DNA of 23,980 bases from an uncultured Flavobacterium sp. (GTDB lineage: Bacteria > Bacteroidota > Bacteroidia > Flavobacteriales > Flavobacteriaceae): NCBI RefSeq assembly GCF_946220915.1, contig NZ_CAMIHH010000045.1, positions 1 to 23,980 of the forward strand. The letters run 5' to 3'. The translations under genes and the position numbers were made by a program. This document shows positions 7,002-15,349 of this stretch, in pieces (positions within the stretch are counted from its first letter, which is position 1; each line of letters opens with the position of its first letter). Under the pieces are notes generated by a model that was not told the DNA's origin, did no database searches, and was given only the letters and a program-made list of their open reading frames with translations.

Positions 7002-8387
7002 TTATTCTTTGATAAGCTTGATCTCAACCCTCCTGTTTTGGGCTTTACCTTTTGCATTTTTGTTCGATGCAATTGGCTTGGTCTCACCATAACCTGTAGA
7101 CATTAGCCTGTCAGCAGCTACACCACCTTCGATAAGGAAGTTCCTTACGGCTGAAGCCCTGTTTTCAGATAGTGTCTGGTTAAGTGCGTTGCTTCCGTCG
7201 CTGTCGGTGTGTCCTTCGATGCTGAATTTAGCTTGTGGGTATTCTTTGAAGATGGCAAGCATTGAGTTCAATACCGGCATTGTTTCTTCTTTGAATGTAG
7301 CCTTACCGCTGTTGAAAAGGATAGTCCTTGCAAATTCGTTAAGACGCTTGATCACTTCTTCAGTAACTTCAGGACATCCGCGGTTAGCCGAAGTACCTTT
7401 TACGTTAGGGCAAAGATCGTCTTTGTCAAGTACACCGTCGCCATCTGTATCTGGCCATGGACATCCGCCGTTTTCTTTAGGGCCTGCAACTTCAGGGCAC
7501 TTGTCATCTTTATCAGCTATGCCGTCGCCATCACCGTCAGGACATCCCTGGAATTGTGCAGCACCTGCAACATCCGGACAAGCATCGTCTTTATCAGCTA
7601 TGCCGTCGCCATCGCGGTCAGGACATCCCTGGAATTCAGGAAGGCCAGCCTCTTGCGGACATGAATCGTCTTTATCCGGAATACCATCGCCATCGCTGTC
7701 AGGACATCCCTGGAACTGCTCAAGACCCGGTTCTTCAGGACAAAGGTCGTCTTTGTCATAAATGCCGTCGTTGTCTGTATCTTTACCACCAAATTTGAAA
7801 GTAAGACCTGCAAAATGCTGTATGTGCCTTGGTACATTGGCTTCTGCCTGGTCTTCAAACGTGTGCTTGTAAGTAGACTGTAGTGTAAGGGCTACATTTT
7901 CTGAGAACCAGAAGTTAACGCCAACACCACCATTTACAGTACCGTTGCCCATATCGTCGATCCATGTGTAACCACCGCCTACGTGTACAAACGGGTTGAA
8001 CCAGCTCTTGTTAAGGAAACCGTACTTGATCATACCATCTACACCGTAGTAGGTAAGGTTGTCTACGTTAGTCCTGATGTAATCCTGTGTGCCGGGAGTA
8101 CGTGTAACAACGTTGTCGATCTTGTTCACAGATCCTGTAAGGCCGAATATGAAACCGTCACCCACGTGCCTCGACACGTTAATATACGATATAGACGGCA
8201 GGATGTTCCAGTCATCTACTTTAAAATACTGGCTGAACTGATCGCCAAATTCTGACGCAGCACCAAAGCGTGTGTTTACCGCATTGACACCGAATGAGAT
8301 TGCCCAAGGGTTGTCTTCGTCCTGCGCCTGGGCATTAAGGCCCAAAGCCAAAAGTGCAGCGACGAATAGTTTGTTAAGATGTCTCAT
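7002..8387 (-). CDS. OmpA-family outer membrane protein with TSP3 repeats
   Basis: The product is 461 aa with four parts. A signal peptide covers residues 1-21 or so, ending AQA. A predicted outer-membrane beta-barrel covers about 24-200, with alternating aromatic strands. Five calcium-binding thrombospondin type-3 repeats of 27 aa cover 203-339, each of the form DxDGDGIxDKDDxCP with GCP at the end; two extra residues (Trp-Pro) follow repeat four. The OmpA C-terminal peptidoglycan-binding domain covers about 352-461, with FNSGKATF, EGHTDSDG (Asp395), LSENRASAVRNFL (Arg410) and QNRRVEI. It probably anchors the outer membrane to peptidoglycan and is typically abundant in flavobacteria. A well-formed promoter lies upstream and a strong terminator follows, consistent with a highly expressed single gene. 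The precise physiological role beyond anchoring cannot be read from sequence. Confidence 0.95.
   Translation of the reverse strand: MRHLNKLFVAALLALGLNAQAQDEDNPWAISFGVNAVNTRFGAASEFGDQFSQYFKVDDWNILPSISYINVSRHVGDGFIFGLTGSVNKIDNVVTRTPGTQDYIRTNVDNLTYYGVDGMIKYGFLNKSWFNPFVHVGGGYTWIDDMGNGTVNGGVGVNFWFSENVALTLQSTYKHTFEDQAEANVPRHIQHFAGLTFKFGGKDTDNDGIYDKDDLCPEEPGLEQFQGCPDSDGDGIPDKDDSCPQEAGLPEFQGCPDRDGDGIADKDDACPDVAGAAQFQGCPDGDGDGIADKDDKCPEVAGPKENGGCPWPDTDGDGVLDKDDLCPNVKGTSANRGCPEVTEEVIKRLNEFARTILFNSGKATFKEETMPVLNSMLAIFKEYPQAKFSIEGHTDSDGSNALNQTLSENRASAVRNFLIEGGVAADRLMSTGYGETKPIASNKNAKGKAQNRRVEIKLIKE
7371..7781 (-). repeat. 81-bp coding tandem repeat (five TSP3 units in ompA)
   Basis: Five consecutive 81-bp units encode 27-residue TSP3 modules, with a 6-bp insertion after unit four. 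Units 2 to 4 share long near-identical DNA stretches, for example the recurring GGACATCCCTGGAA and TTATCAGCTATGCCGTCGCC on the plus strand. This suggests recent duplication or gene conversion between units. Confidence 0.85.
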
Positions 8388-8423
8388 ACTTTTTTTGTTT
8401 TAATTACGAAAGGTTATATGTGA

Positions 8424-8453
8424 CAAAATTACTGTGTTAAAACAGAACGGCAA
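8424..8453 (-). promoter_or_regulatory. Promoter of ompA
   Basis: On the minus strand TTTTG (its TTG at 8451-8453) is followed after 19 bp by TAATTTTG (8424-8431). This is a full match to the Bacteroidota TTG/TAnnTTTG consensus. The start codon lies 36 bp downstream of the -7 element. Confidence 0.75.
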
Positions 8454-8497
8454 AACGTTTTATTAATAAATATCCTACTTATTCGGCCAAAATGTAG

Positions 8498-9691
8498 TTA
8501 AATCACTGTTAAAGCTTTGCCAACTTCGGTAAAGGCTGCTATTGCTTTATCCAAATGCTCCTGTGTATGCGCTGCAGATAGCTGTACTCTTATCCTTGCT
8601 TTCCCCTTGGGAACTACCGGGAAGAAAAACCCAATTACATAGATGCCTTTTTCTAATAATGCATCGGCCATATCTTGCGAAAGCTTTGCATCATAGAGCA
8701 TTACCGGCACAATAGCCGAATCGCCATCAATAATGTCAAAGCCTGCCTTTTTCATACCAGCTTTAAAATAGTTGGTATTCCATTCCAGCTTATCTCGCAG
8801 CGAAGTATCATTTTTAAGCAGTTCAAAAACCCTTATGGATGCGCCAACAATAGCTGGTGCCAGCGAGTTTGAAAAGAGGTACGGCCTTGAGCGCTGCCTA
8901 AGTATTTCAATTATCTCCTTTTTGCCTGTGGTATATCCGCCCATGGCGCCGCCCAATGCTTTGCCCAGTGTCCCGGTAATGATGTCTACCCTGCCCATAA
9001 CGCCCTTGGCTTCCAATGTCCCTTTGCCCGTTTCACCAATAAAGCCTGCGGCGTGGCATTCATCGACCATTACCAGAGCATCATATTTATCGGCCAGGTC
9101 GCATATCTTATCCAGTGGCGCCACCAGCCCGTCCATAGAGAACACACCATCGGTCACTATGATCTTAAAGCGCCTGCCCTCTTCGTTGGCTTTTATCAAC
9201 TGTTGCTCCAGCTCTTCCATATTACTGTTCTCATAACGGTAACGCGCAGCCTTGCACAAACGAACACCATCAATGATAGAGGCATGGTTAAGGCTGTCGG
9301 ATATGATCGCATCCTCTTCGCCCAGCAATGGTTCGAACACGCCCCCGTTGGCATCAAAGGCGGCGGCATACAATATAGTGTCCTCGGTGCCGTAAAAATC
9401 GGCAATGGCTTTTTCAAGGTTTTTATGGATATCCTGCGTACCACAAATGAAACGTACCGACGACATCCCGAACCCGTGCGTATCGAGCGCATCCTTTGCC
9501 GCCTGCACTACCTCCGGGTGCGACGAAAGGCCCAGGTAGTTGTTGGCACAAAAATTCAATACCTTCTGCCCGCTGTCAAGGGTAATTTCCGCGCCTTGCG
9601 GCGAAGCAATGATGCGTTCTTTTTTGTAAAGGCCGTTTTGCTTGATGTTCTCAAGCTCTGATTGCAGGTGTTCTTTAATTTTTCCGTACAT
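8498..9691 (-). CDS. kbl: Glycine C-acetyltransferase (2-amino-3-ketobutyrate CoA ligase)
   Basis: The product is 397 aa, a typical length. It is a PLP enzyme of the alpha-oxoamine synthase family, which cleaves 2-amino-3-oxobutyrate with CoA to glycine and acetyl-CoA in threonine breakdown. Visible features are NNYLGLSSHPEV (50-61), SLNHASIIDG with His136, the PLP-binding DECHAAG (Asp210, His213) and the Schiff-base lysine Lys244 in TGTLGKALGG. The relatives BioF, HemA (ALAS) and SPT share this fold. The close match to Kbl (IVTDGVFSMDGLVAPLDKI, LFSNSLAPAIVGAS) favours Kbl, but no threonine dehydrogenase gene is in the window to confirm it. It lies 124 bp downstream of the AddA-like gene; the gap holds one arm of a GC-rich inverted repeat. 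No terminator is seen between kbl and the ompA promoter. Confidence 0.93.
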   Translation of the reverse strand: MYGKIKEHLQSELENIKQNGLYKKERIIASPQGAEITLDSGQKVLNFCANNYLGLSSHPEVVQAAKDALDTHGFGMSSVRFICGTQDIHKNLEKAIADFYGTEDTILYAAAFDANGGVFEPLLGEEDAIISDSLNHASIIDGVRLCKAARYRYENSNMEELEQQLIKANEEGRRFKIIVTDGVFSMDGLVAPLDKICDLADKYDALVMVDECHAAGFIGETGKGTLEAKGVMGRVDIITGTLGKALGGAMGGYTTGKKEIIEILRQRSRPYLFSNSLAPAIVGASIRVFELLKNDTSLRDKLEWNTNYFKAGMKKAGFDIIDGDSAIVPVMLYDAKLSQDMADALLEKGIYVIGFFFPVVPKGKARIRVQLSAAHTQEHLDKAIAAFTEVGKALTVI

Positions 9692-9748
9692 TTTTATGTT
9701 GTTTAGTTTGTTGTAGTCCTCAGTTCCCTAACCCAGCCCTCAAAGGCC

Positions 9749-9798
9749 AAGCCCCCTGACCCCCGAAGGGGGAATGAGCTTCACCCGGGCGGTTAATG
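9749..9798 (+). repeat. GC-rich palindromic repeat, intergenic copy
   Basis: The element begins AAGCCCCCTGACCCCCGAAG and continues GGGGAATGAGCTTCAC. Positions 9749-9784 match the reverse complement of 9892-9927 at 35 of 36 bases. A weaker match continues for 14 bp to an AATG (10 of 14). The CCCCCGAAGGGGG core is itself a tight hairpin. It lies between kbl and the end of the AddA-like gene. Confidence 0.9.
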
Positions 9799-9815
9799 CT
9801 CTTTGGAAGGATGTT

Positions 9816-12800
9816 TTACCAGGGATTATGCTGTTGCAAATGTATATAAACTATTTCTGTTTTAGAACCAATCCCCCCATTGTCGGCTCGAGTGAAGCTC
9901 ATTCCCCCTTCGGGGGTTAGGGGGCTTATATATACTAATACTTTCTTCACTACCTGCAATTCCATCCTTTCCAGCGCTTCCTGGTATTGTGCCAGTTGCT
10001 TTTCATATTTTGGCAAATGTGCCCCGGTTTTATAGTCCAGCAGCCAGGCTTTGCCGTCCTTTACTGTAACCCTGTCTGGCTTTATGGTAGGCATGCCCTG
10101 GGCTATTATGCTCTGCTCGCTCAATATTGTAGCGCTTTCCGCAAAAAAGTCGGCCAGCCCGGGATGATTGGTAACTTTGTTAAGCATCGTCTCCACATCT
10201 TCCGATTGGGAATGCACTATTAGCCCGTTCTCTATTGCCTTCATGATCGCAAGCGGAATATCATGCGGCGTGGCAACAAAGGATAATATTTCATGCATTA
10301 CGTTTCCAAACTCTATGGCTTCAAGCTGCCTTGTACCCCACATAAGCGATTCTCGCTGTGCGATCTTTATGGCGCGGGGGTTAAATCGCTCCTGTACCAC
10401 TTTAATGGTTTGCTGCTCTCCTGAATGTTCTTCGGCAGCAGAAAGCCTTTCAGGGCTGCCAAATTCGTATTCAGCTTTTAAATTATTAAATGCACCTTTC
10501 TGCATGAGGTACTTAATGAAATAGGATGACATATTATTGGTCAGCTCACCCTTCGATGTAAAATTGCGGCTTGAAATAATGTAAAGCTGCTCCTCTGCCC
10601 GGGTAAGCGCCACATATAATATGTTGATGTTATCCAGCAGTTCTTCCTGCGACCTGGCATAATACACTTCAGCAGCTTTCTCTCCATACTCGGCAACGGC
10701 CTTGCTGCTGTCTATGAGCGCTTTTTGGAACCCGAAGGTTTCATCATCTACCTCCAGCCACAGCTTATCGCGGCGGGAGCGGGCATAGTCTTCTTCGGCA
10801 AAAGGGAATATTACCACCGGGAACTCCAGCCCTTTTGATTTATGTATCGTCATGATGCGCACGGCATTGCTGCCTTCGGGCGAGGGTATGCTGAATTTGG
10901 ATCCATTGTTGTCCCAGTACTCCAAAAAATCACCTATCCCCGATTGTGTGCGGATGTCCCTCTCAAGCACCAGGTCCAGGAAATACTGCACGTAACTCTG
11001 GTTGCTCCTGTCTTTTATAAAGGCACCCACAATGGTCTCTACCGCTTCATAAAGCGAGCGTTTCCTGCAATTCTTAAAAGAGATATTTATGCCGTGGGCA
11101 GCGAGCCATTCCTGTAGCGACTGCTCATCGCGCCGCTCCATTCCTTCGGCTATAAAGTCGTGCACACCCATGCCATGGCCCTGAGTTGTGGCGGCAAAAT
11201 AAAGAAACTGGGCCTTGGCTTCTATATTAGCATTGCTTTTAAGATACCGCAGCAGGCTTATGATGAGCTTTACCTCTGTCGCATTTTCAATGAGCAGCGT
11301 TTCGGATGATAATATGGGAATGCTATTCTCTGTAAGGTAATTGGCCAGCAGTATGCCCGGCTGCCTTTTTCGCGTAAGGAGCACAATGTCTTTATACCGA
11401 AATCCCTTTTCGCGAAGCCTGTGTATGGTTGCCAGAGTTGCCTTAAGGTACAACTCCTCTTTGCTCATCTCAACATCTATGTCATCCTGCTGTATTTCGG
11501 GCAGGAACGAAATATTTACATAACCGCCCTGCTTATCATTATGGCCCTGCCTGCTGGCAGCATACATATCCCTGTAATCGGGATTGCCGAATTCGCCGGA
11601 CAGAAAACCAAAAAATTCATTATTAAAATCTACCACACCGCTATAGCTTCGGTAATTGGTGCCAAGCTCGATCCTGTTCCAATCGGGGTTGGAAAACGGA
11701 TTGCTGCCTTTTGCCAGGTCGATGAACTGCTCGGCCTTGCCGCCGCGCCAGCGATAAATGGACTGCTTAGGATCGCCCACGATCATAAGCGAGCCCCGTG
11801 CCTGTTGCAGGTCTTCCGAAGCGAGGGCGTTATCTATGAGCGGAATAAGGTTATGCCACTGCATCTGAGAGGTATCCTGGAACTCATCGATAAAAAAATG
11901 GCGGTAGCGTTCCCCCAGCCTTTCGTAAATAAATGGTGCAGGCTGGCTCTGTATCTCTTTGTGGATGATTGCATTGAATTCGGATATCGAAAGCACATTC
12001 TGTTCCTTTTGTATGCGCTCCAGTTCCTGCCCTATGGAGTTGAGCAATGACAGCGGGGTAATGTTCTTTAAGAATGCCTGGTAAAAGTCCCGCTTTTCAT
12101 AATTTTTGTAGGCTTTCGCCAAAAGCCCGAGCAGCTGCGGCAGTAAGGCTTCGATTGAAGCGCGGTCCCTGGCCGATTTGTTAATCTGTACATCTTCGGG
12201 TGCGTGGTATTTTTTGTGCGAGCTGTTCAGGGTACCTTTCCTTATGTATCCTATGTGGTTCGGGAATGTCCCCCTCGAGAAGGAAGCCGGGTCGATACCG
12301 TCGCTCTCAATCATTGCAGCCAGTTCTTCGCCAATGTCCCTGCATTCCTGCTCCAGTGCCTCAACGCTTTCCCTTAGCTTTTGCCTGATAAATATAAATT
12401 CCTCTATCGACTTGTCCTTAAACTGGTGGAGCTCGTTGCGGTTGTTTTCATCAATCAGCAGCCTGCCCGTTTCAAAAAGCTCACGGGTCACGTCCCAGCT
12501 TTTGTCGTTGTCCGTTTTGTCCAGGGAAAAATCCACGAGCAGCGATGTAAGCACTTCGTTTTCACCAGCTTTAGCAATAATAGCATCTACAGCCTCCTGC
12601 AATAAAATGTCCGTTTCTAACGAAACGTCAAAGGTAAGCGGCAGGTTCAGGTCGTGCGCAAAGGCCCGTATTACCTTATGGGTAAATTTATCTATGGTAG
12701 AAATATCGAACGATGCATAGTTGTGGATGATGTTTTTAATTATGGACCTTGCCTTATCCTGAATGGTAGCAATGGAAAGGGATGTTTCCTGCGATAATAC

Positions 12801-13037
12801 CTTCATCAGGCTTACCGCTCCATGGGGCGGGTCTTCCTTTGCAAAATCAGAAAGGTTCAGTATTATGCGCCCTTTCATTTCCTCCACTGCCTTATTAGTA
12901 AAGGTAATGGCAAGTATTTTACGGTAGGCATCATCAGCAGGTGCCTGTAAAAGTATGCGCAGGTATTCTTTTACCAGCATATAGGTCTTGCCTGAACCAG
13001 CAGAGGCGTTGTATATTGAGAATGCAGTTGTTGCCAC
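9816..13037 (-). CDS. addA: AddA-like UvrD-family helicase with C-terminal nuclease
   Basis: The product is 1073 aa. The superfamily-1A helicase motifs are all visible: Walker A ASAGSGKT (11-18), ITFTNKAVEEM (Ia), FFIDEFQDTSQ (II, Asp384-Glu385), IVGDPKQSIYRWRGG (III), NYRS (IV), MTIHKSKGLEFPV (V) and ILYVALTRAEE (VI). The C-terminal RecB-type nuclease has PDRV (Asp988), DYKTG (Asp1001, Lys1003) and QLAQY. It probably unwinds and degrades DNA ends to load recombinase, paired with the AddB-like protein encoded at 4167-6935. The start codon is GTG, directly preceded by an in-frame TAA, and Walker A begins ten residues in, so no other start is possible. Residues of about 1038-1049 (SPLTPEGGMSFT) are encoded by a GC-rich palindromic repeat, after which the protein ends KTEIVYIHLQQHNPW. 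The end of the protein therefore appears altered relative to its ancestor. Confidence 0.92.
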   Translation of the reverse strand: MATTAFSIYNASAGSGKTYMLVKEYLRILLQAPADDAYRKILAITFTNKAVEEMKGRIILNLSDFAKEDPPHGAVSLMKVLSQETSLSIATIQDKARSIIKNIIHNYASFDISTIDKFTHKVIRAFAHDLNLPLTFDVSLETDILLQEAVDAIIAKAGENEVLTSLLVDFSLDKTDNDKSWDVTRELFETGRLLIDENNRNELHQFKDKSIEEFIFIRQKLRESVEALEQECRDIGEELAAMIESDGIDPASFSRGTFPNHIGYIRKGTLNSSHKKYHAPEDVQINKSARDRASIEALLPQLLGLLAKAYKNYEKRDFYQAFLKNITPLSLLNSIGQELERIQKEQNVLSISEFNAIIHKEIQSQPAPFIYERLGERYRHFFIDEFQDTSQMQWHNLIPLIDNALASEDLQQARGSLMIVGDPKQSIYRWRGGKAEQFIDLAKGSNPFSNPDWNRIELGTNYRSYSGVVDFNNEFFGFLSGEFGNPDYRDMYAASRQGHNDKQGGYVNISFLPEIQQDDIDVEMSKEELYLKATLATIHRLREKGFRYKDIVLLTRKRQPGILLANYLTENSIPILSSETLLIENATEVKLIISLLRYLKSNANIEAKAQFLYFAATTQGHGMGVHDFIAEGMERRDEQSLQEWLAAHGINISFKNCRKRSLYEAVETIVGAFIKDRSNQSYVQYFLDLVLERDIRTQSGIGDFLEYWDNNGSKFSIPSPEGSNAVRIMTIHKSKGLEFPVVIFPFAEEDYARSRRDKLWLEVDDETFGFQKALIDSSKAVAEYGEKAAEVYYARSQEELLDNINILYVALTRAEEQLYIISSRNFTSKGELTNNMSSYFIKYLMQKGAFNNLKAEYEFGSPERLSAAEEHSGEQQTIKVVQERFNPRAIKIAQRESLMWGTRQLEAIEFGNVMHEILSFVATPHDIPLAIMKAIENGLIVHSQSEDVETMLNKVTNHPGLADFFAESATILSEQSIIAQGMPTIKPDRVTVKDGKAWLLDYKTGAHLPKYEKQLAQYQEALERMELQVVKKVLVYISPLTPEGGMSFTRADNGGIGSKTEIVYIHLQQHNPW
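9878..9927 (-). repeat. GC-rich palindromic repeat, copy inside the addA coding region
   Basis: This is an inverted copy of 9749-9798. On the minus strand it begins AAGCCCCCTAACCCCCGAAG and is read in frame as the last part of the helicase-nuclease protein. The separation of the two copies is 79 bp. Confidence 0.9.
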
Positions 13038-13089
13038 TTAATATGAAGTATTTACAATTAGGTTAACTAAATTATCACAAATTCTTATT

Positions 13090-13118
13090 TTGTGTAAAGC
13101 TTTAAATCTGTAAATTTG
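13090..13118 (+). promoter_or_regulatory. Promoter of the superoxide dismutase gene
   Basis: TTG (13090-13092, inside TTTTG) and TAAATTTG (13111-13118) are separated by 18 bp and match the Bacteroidota consensus. The ATG is 39 bp downstream of the -7 element. A 12-bp palindrome ATTAGTACTAAT lies at 13127-13138, near the expected transcription start. Confidence 0.75.
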
Positions 13119-13157
13119 GATTTAAAATTAGTACTAATCTTTTAAATATACCATCTT

Positions 13158-13766
13158 ATGGCATTTGAATTACCTAAACTTCCCTACGCATACGATGCCC
13201 TGGAGCCGCACATAGATGCCCGCACCATGGAAATACACCATAGCAAGCACCACAATGCTTATACAACCAACCTGAATGCTGCCATTGAAGGCACCGACCT
13301 GGCCGGCAAAACCATCGAGAATATCCTTATCAACCTGGATATGTCCAACAAACCGGTAAGGAACAATGGAGGTGGCTACTACAACCATAACCTTTTCTGG
13401 ACCGTGCTTTCGCCAAAAGGCGGCGGTGAGCCCACCGGGGAGCTTGAAGAAGCCATAGATAAGGCTTTTGGCTCATTTGAGGAATTCAAGGCAAAATTCG
13501 CCAAGGCAGCGGCTACACAATTCGGATCGGGCTGGGCATGGCTTTGCGTGCACAAGGGCGGCAAGCTGGATGTATGCGCCACCGCCAACCAGGACAATCC
13601 GTTAATGCCCGAAATTGGCTGCGGCGGCACACCAATACTTGGCCTTGACGTGTGGGAGCATGCTTATTACCTTAATTACCAAAACAGGAGGCCTGACTAT
13701 ATTGAGGCATTTTGGAATGTGGTTAACTGGGAGGAAGTAGCAAGGCGCTATGCCACAGAAAAATAA
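13158..13766 (+). CDS. sodA: Superoxide dismutase, Fe/Mn family (Mn-type residues)
   Basis: The product is 202 aa, a full-length cytoplasmic Fe/Mn superoxide dismutase that converts superoxide to oxygen and hydrogen peroxide. The four metal ligands are His27 (EIHHSKHH), His77 (YYNHNLFW), Asp164 and His168 (DVWEHAYY). The outer-sphere residues look manganese-type: Gly73 four residues before the second ligand, and Gln145 in ANQDNPLM, which supplies the glutamine that FeSODs place elsewhere. Many Bacteroidota enzymes are cambialistic, so Mn specificity is an inference. The gene has its own promoter and a strong terminator. It is divergent from the AddA-like gene, and the 120-bp gap contains both upstream regions. 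Confidence 0.95.
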   Translation: MAFELPKLPYAYDALEPHIDARTMEIHHSKHHNAYTTNLNAAIEGTDLAGKTIENILINLDMSNKPVRNNGGGYYNHNLFWTVLSPKGGGEPTGELEEAIDKAFGSFEEFKAKFAKAAATQFGSGWAWLCVHKGGKLDVCATANQDNPLMPEIGCGGTPILGLDVWEHAYYLNYQNRRPDYIEAFWNVVNWEEVARRYATEK

Positions 13767-13789
13767 GAATTTTTCTTCATTATAAGGGA

Positions 13790-13818
13790 ACGGGTACCGG
13801 AAGGTGCCCGTTTTTTTT
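13790..13818 (+). terminator. Intrinsic terminator of sodA
   Basis: ACGGGTACC (13790-13798) pairs with GGTGCCCGT (13803-13811) around a GGAA loop, with one G-U pair, followed by a long T tract. It lies 23 bp after the stop codon. Confidence 0.92.
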
Positions 13819-13861
13819 GTTCAGTTGAAAACAAAAACTGCCCCCGAAGTTTAATCAAAAC

Positions 13862-13890
13862 AAAAAACCGCCCCGAAATCCAGGGCGGTT
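13862..13890 (-). terminator. Intrinsic terminator of pyk
   Basis: On the minus strand AACCGCCC (from 13890) pairs with GGGCGGTT (ending at 13866), followed by TTTTTTG. It lies about 25 bp after the pyk stop codon and ends the acpP-fabF-rnc-pyk direction. With the sodA terminator it separates two convergent units. Confidence 0.9.
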
Positions 13891-13914
13891 TATTCAATAC
13901 TATTTATACCGGCA

Positions 13915-15345
13915 TTATTCTATTTCCGAAACCCTTAGCGTATTTACCATGCCTTTATCCGCTACCGGCATAGCAGCAAGGTTGATAAGGATGTCGCCTT
14001 TCTCGACAAAGCCTTTTTGCTTCGCCAGGTTATTCACATCTTCTACCGTTTCATCGGTGCTCAGGAAGGCATCATAATAAAAAGCCCTAACACCCCATAG
14101 CAGGTTAAGCTGTGTGAGTATTTTCCTGTTTGACGTAAACACGAGGATGTGCGCGCCCGGCCTCCAGGCAGAGATCTGGAACGCGGTATAGCCCGAGTTG
14201 GTAAGCGTGCTGATTGCCTTCGCCTTTATGGTATTTGCCATTTGCGCCGCGTGGTAGCAAATCGATTTTGTAATAAAGCGCTTTGTCCTTACCTGCGGTA
14301 CGTTTTGCGGCACGGTAATAAGCGGCGAGTCTTCTACAGCCTCTATTATCTGGGTCATCTTCTCGATAACCTGTACCGGATAGTTGCCTACGGATGTTTC
14401 ACCCGAAAGCATTACCGCATCGGCACCATCCATTACCGAGTTGGCAACGTCGTTTACCTCAGCGCGGGTTGGCGTAAGGCTGGTAATCATGGTTTCCATC
14501 ATTTGCGTGGCCACGATAACCGGTATGCGTGCGGTTTTGGCACGGTTGATAAGCTTCTTCTGGATAAGCGGCACTTCCTGTGCAGGCATTTCTACCCCAA
14601 GGTCGCCGCGCGCTACCATTAGGCCATCGCAAAATGCAACGATCTTATCTATATTTTCTACGCCTTCCGGCTTTTCTATTTTTGCAATGATCGGAATTTT
14701 ATGGTCCGAATGCTCGGCAATAAGGTCCTGTAGTTCCTCAAGGTCTTTAGGTGTCCTTACAAAGGAAAGGGCGATCCAGTCTACACAAGCATTAATGGCA
14801 AATTTTGCATCGCGTATGTCTTTTTCGGTAAGGGCCGGCAACGATACTTTTGTATTGGGCAGGTTTACCCCTTTTTTTGATTTCAGCGGCCCTCCCTGTA
14901 CAACTATCGCTTTAACCCTGTCGGTCTTGTTTGTTTCAAGCACCTGGAACATCAGTTTTCCGTCATCAAGCAAAACCATTTCTCCCGGGTTCACATCATT
15001 AGGGAACGCTTTATAATTCATGTATACATTATCGGCAGTCCCGGGTACGTCTTCCGAAGTCTGGAAAGTTACCAGGTCGCCTTTGTTCACAATTACGTCT
15101 TCCTTCATTACCCCCACACGCAGCTTCGGTCCCTGCAGGTCGGCAAGTATCGAAGTGTTGTAGCCAAACTCGTCGTTGAGTCCCCTTATAATGTCTATAC
15201 GTTCCTGTACATCGGTATAATCGGCGTGCGAAAAATTGATCCTGAATACATTCACTCCGGCATCGATCATGTCTTTGATCACTTCCCTTGTGCTGCAGGC
15301 AGGGCCTAACGTGGCTACAATTTTTGTTTTCTTGTTTGTTGGCAT
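13915..15345 (-). CDS. pyk: Pyruvate kinase
   Basis: The product is 476 aa, the usual bacterial length. It transfers phosphate from phosphoenolpyruvate to ADP in the last step of glycolysis, in the cytoplasm. The (beta/alpha)8 core shows TKIVATLGPAC (7-17), VFRINFSHADY (33-43), DLQGPKLRVG (69-78), the active-site lysine and metal ligand in AKIEKPEG (Lys222, Glu224), MVARGDLGVE (Asp248) and TPTRAEVNDVANSV (291-304). The small B domain covers about 79-172. The C-terminal allosteric domain follows from about 355, with TNSGYTA and SNRKILTQLNLLWGV. It starts 4 bp after the IPExxxVDY gene stop and is followed by a strong terminator, so the two genes are cotranscribed. Confidence 0.97.
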   Translation of the reverse strand: MPTNKKTKIVATLGPACSTREVIKDMIDAGVNVFRINFSHADYTDVQERIDIIRGLNDEFGYNTSILADLQGPKLRVGVMKEDVIVNKGDLVTFQTSEDVPGTADNVYMNYKAFPNDVNPGEMVLLDDGKLMFQVLETNKTDRVKAIVVQGGPLKSKKGVNLPNTKVSLPALTEKDIRDAKFAINACVDWIALSFVRTPKDLEELQDLIAEHSDHKIPIIAKIEKPEGVENIDKIVAFCDGLMVARGDLGVEMPAQEVPLIQKKLINRAKTARIPVIVATQMMETMITSLTPTRAEVNDVANSVMDGADAVMLSGETSVGNYPVQVIEKMTQIIEAVEDSPLITVPQNVPQVRTKRFITKSICYHAAQMANTIKAKAISTLTNSGYTAFQISAWRPGAHILVFTSNRKILTQLNLLWGVRAFYYDAFLSTDETVEDVNNLAKQKGFVEKGDILINLAAMPVADKGMVNTLRVSEIE

Positions 15346-15349
15346 TCTG

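Noticed and set aside
7189..7761. Ser/Pro-rich repetitive open frame on the plus strand opposite ompA
   Set aside because: The repetition is the reverse reading of the TSP3 units; ompA itself has all expected domains.
7371..7781. Evenly spaced repeats that could suggest a CRISPR array
   Set aside because: The 81-bp units are in frame, encode known TSP3 modules and lack repeat-spacer alternation.
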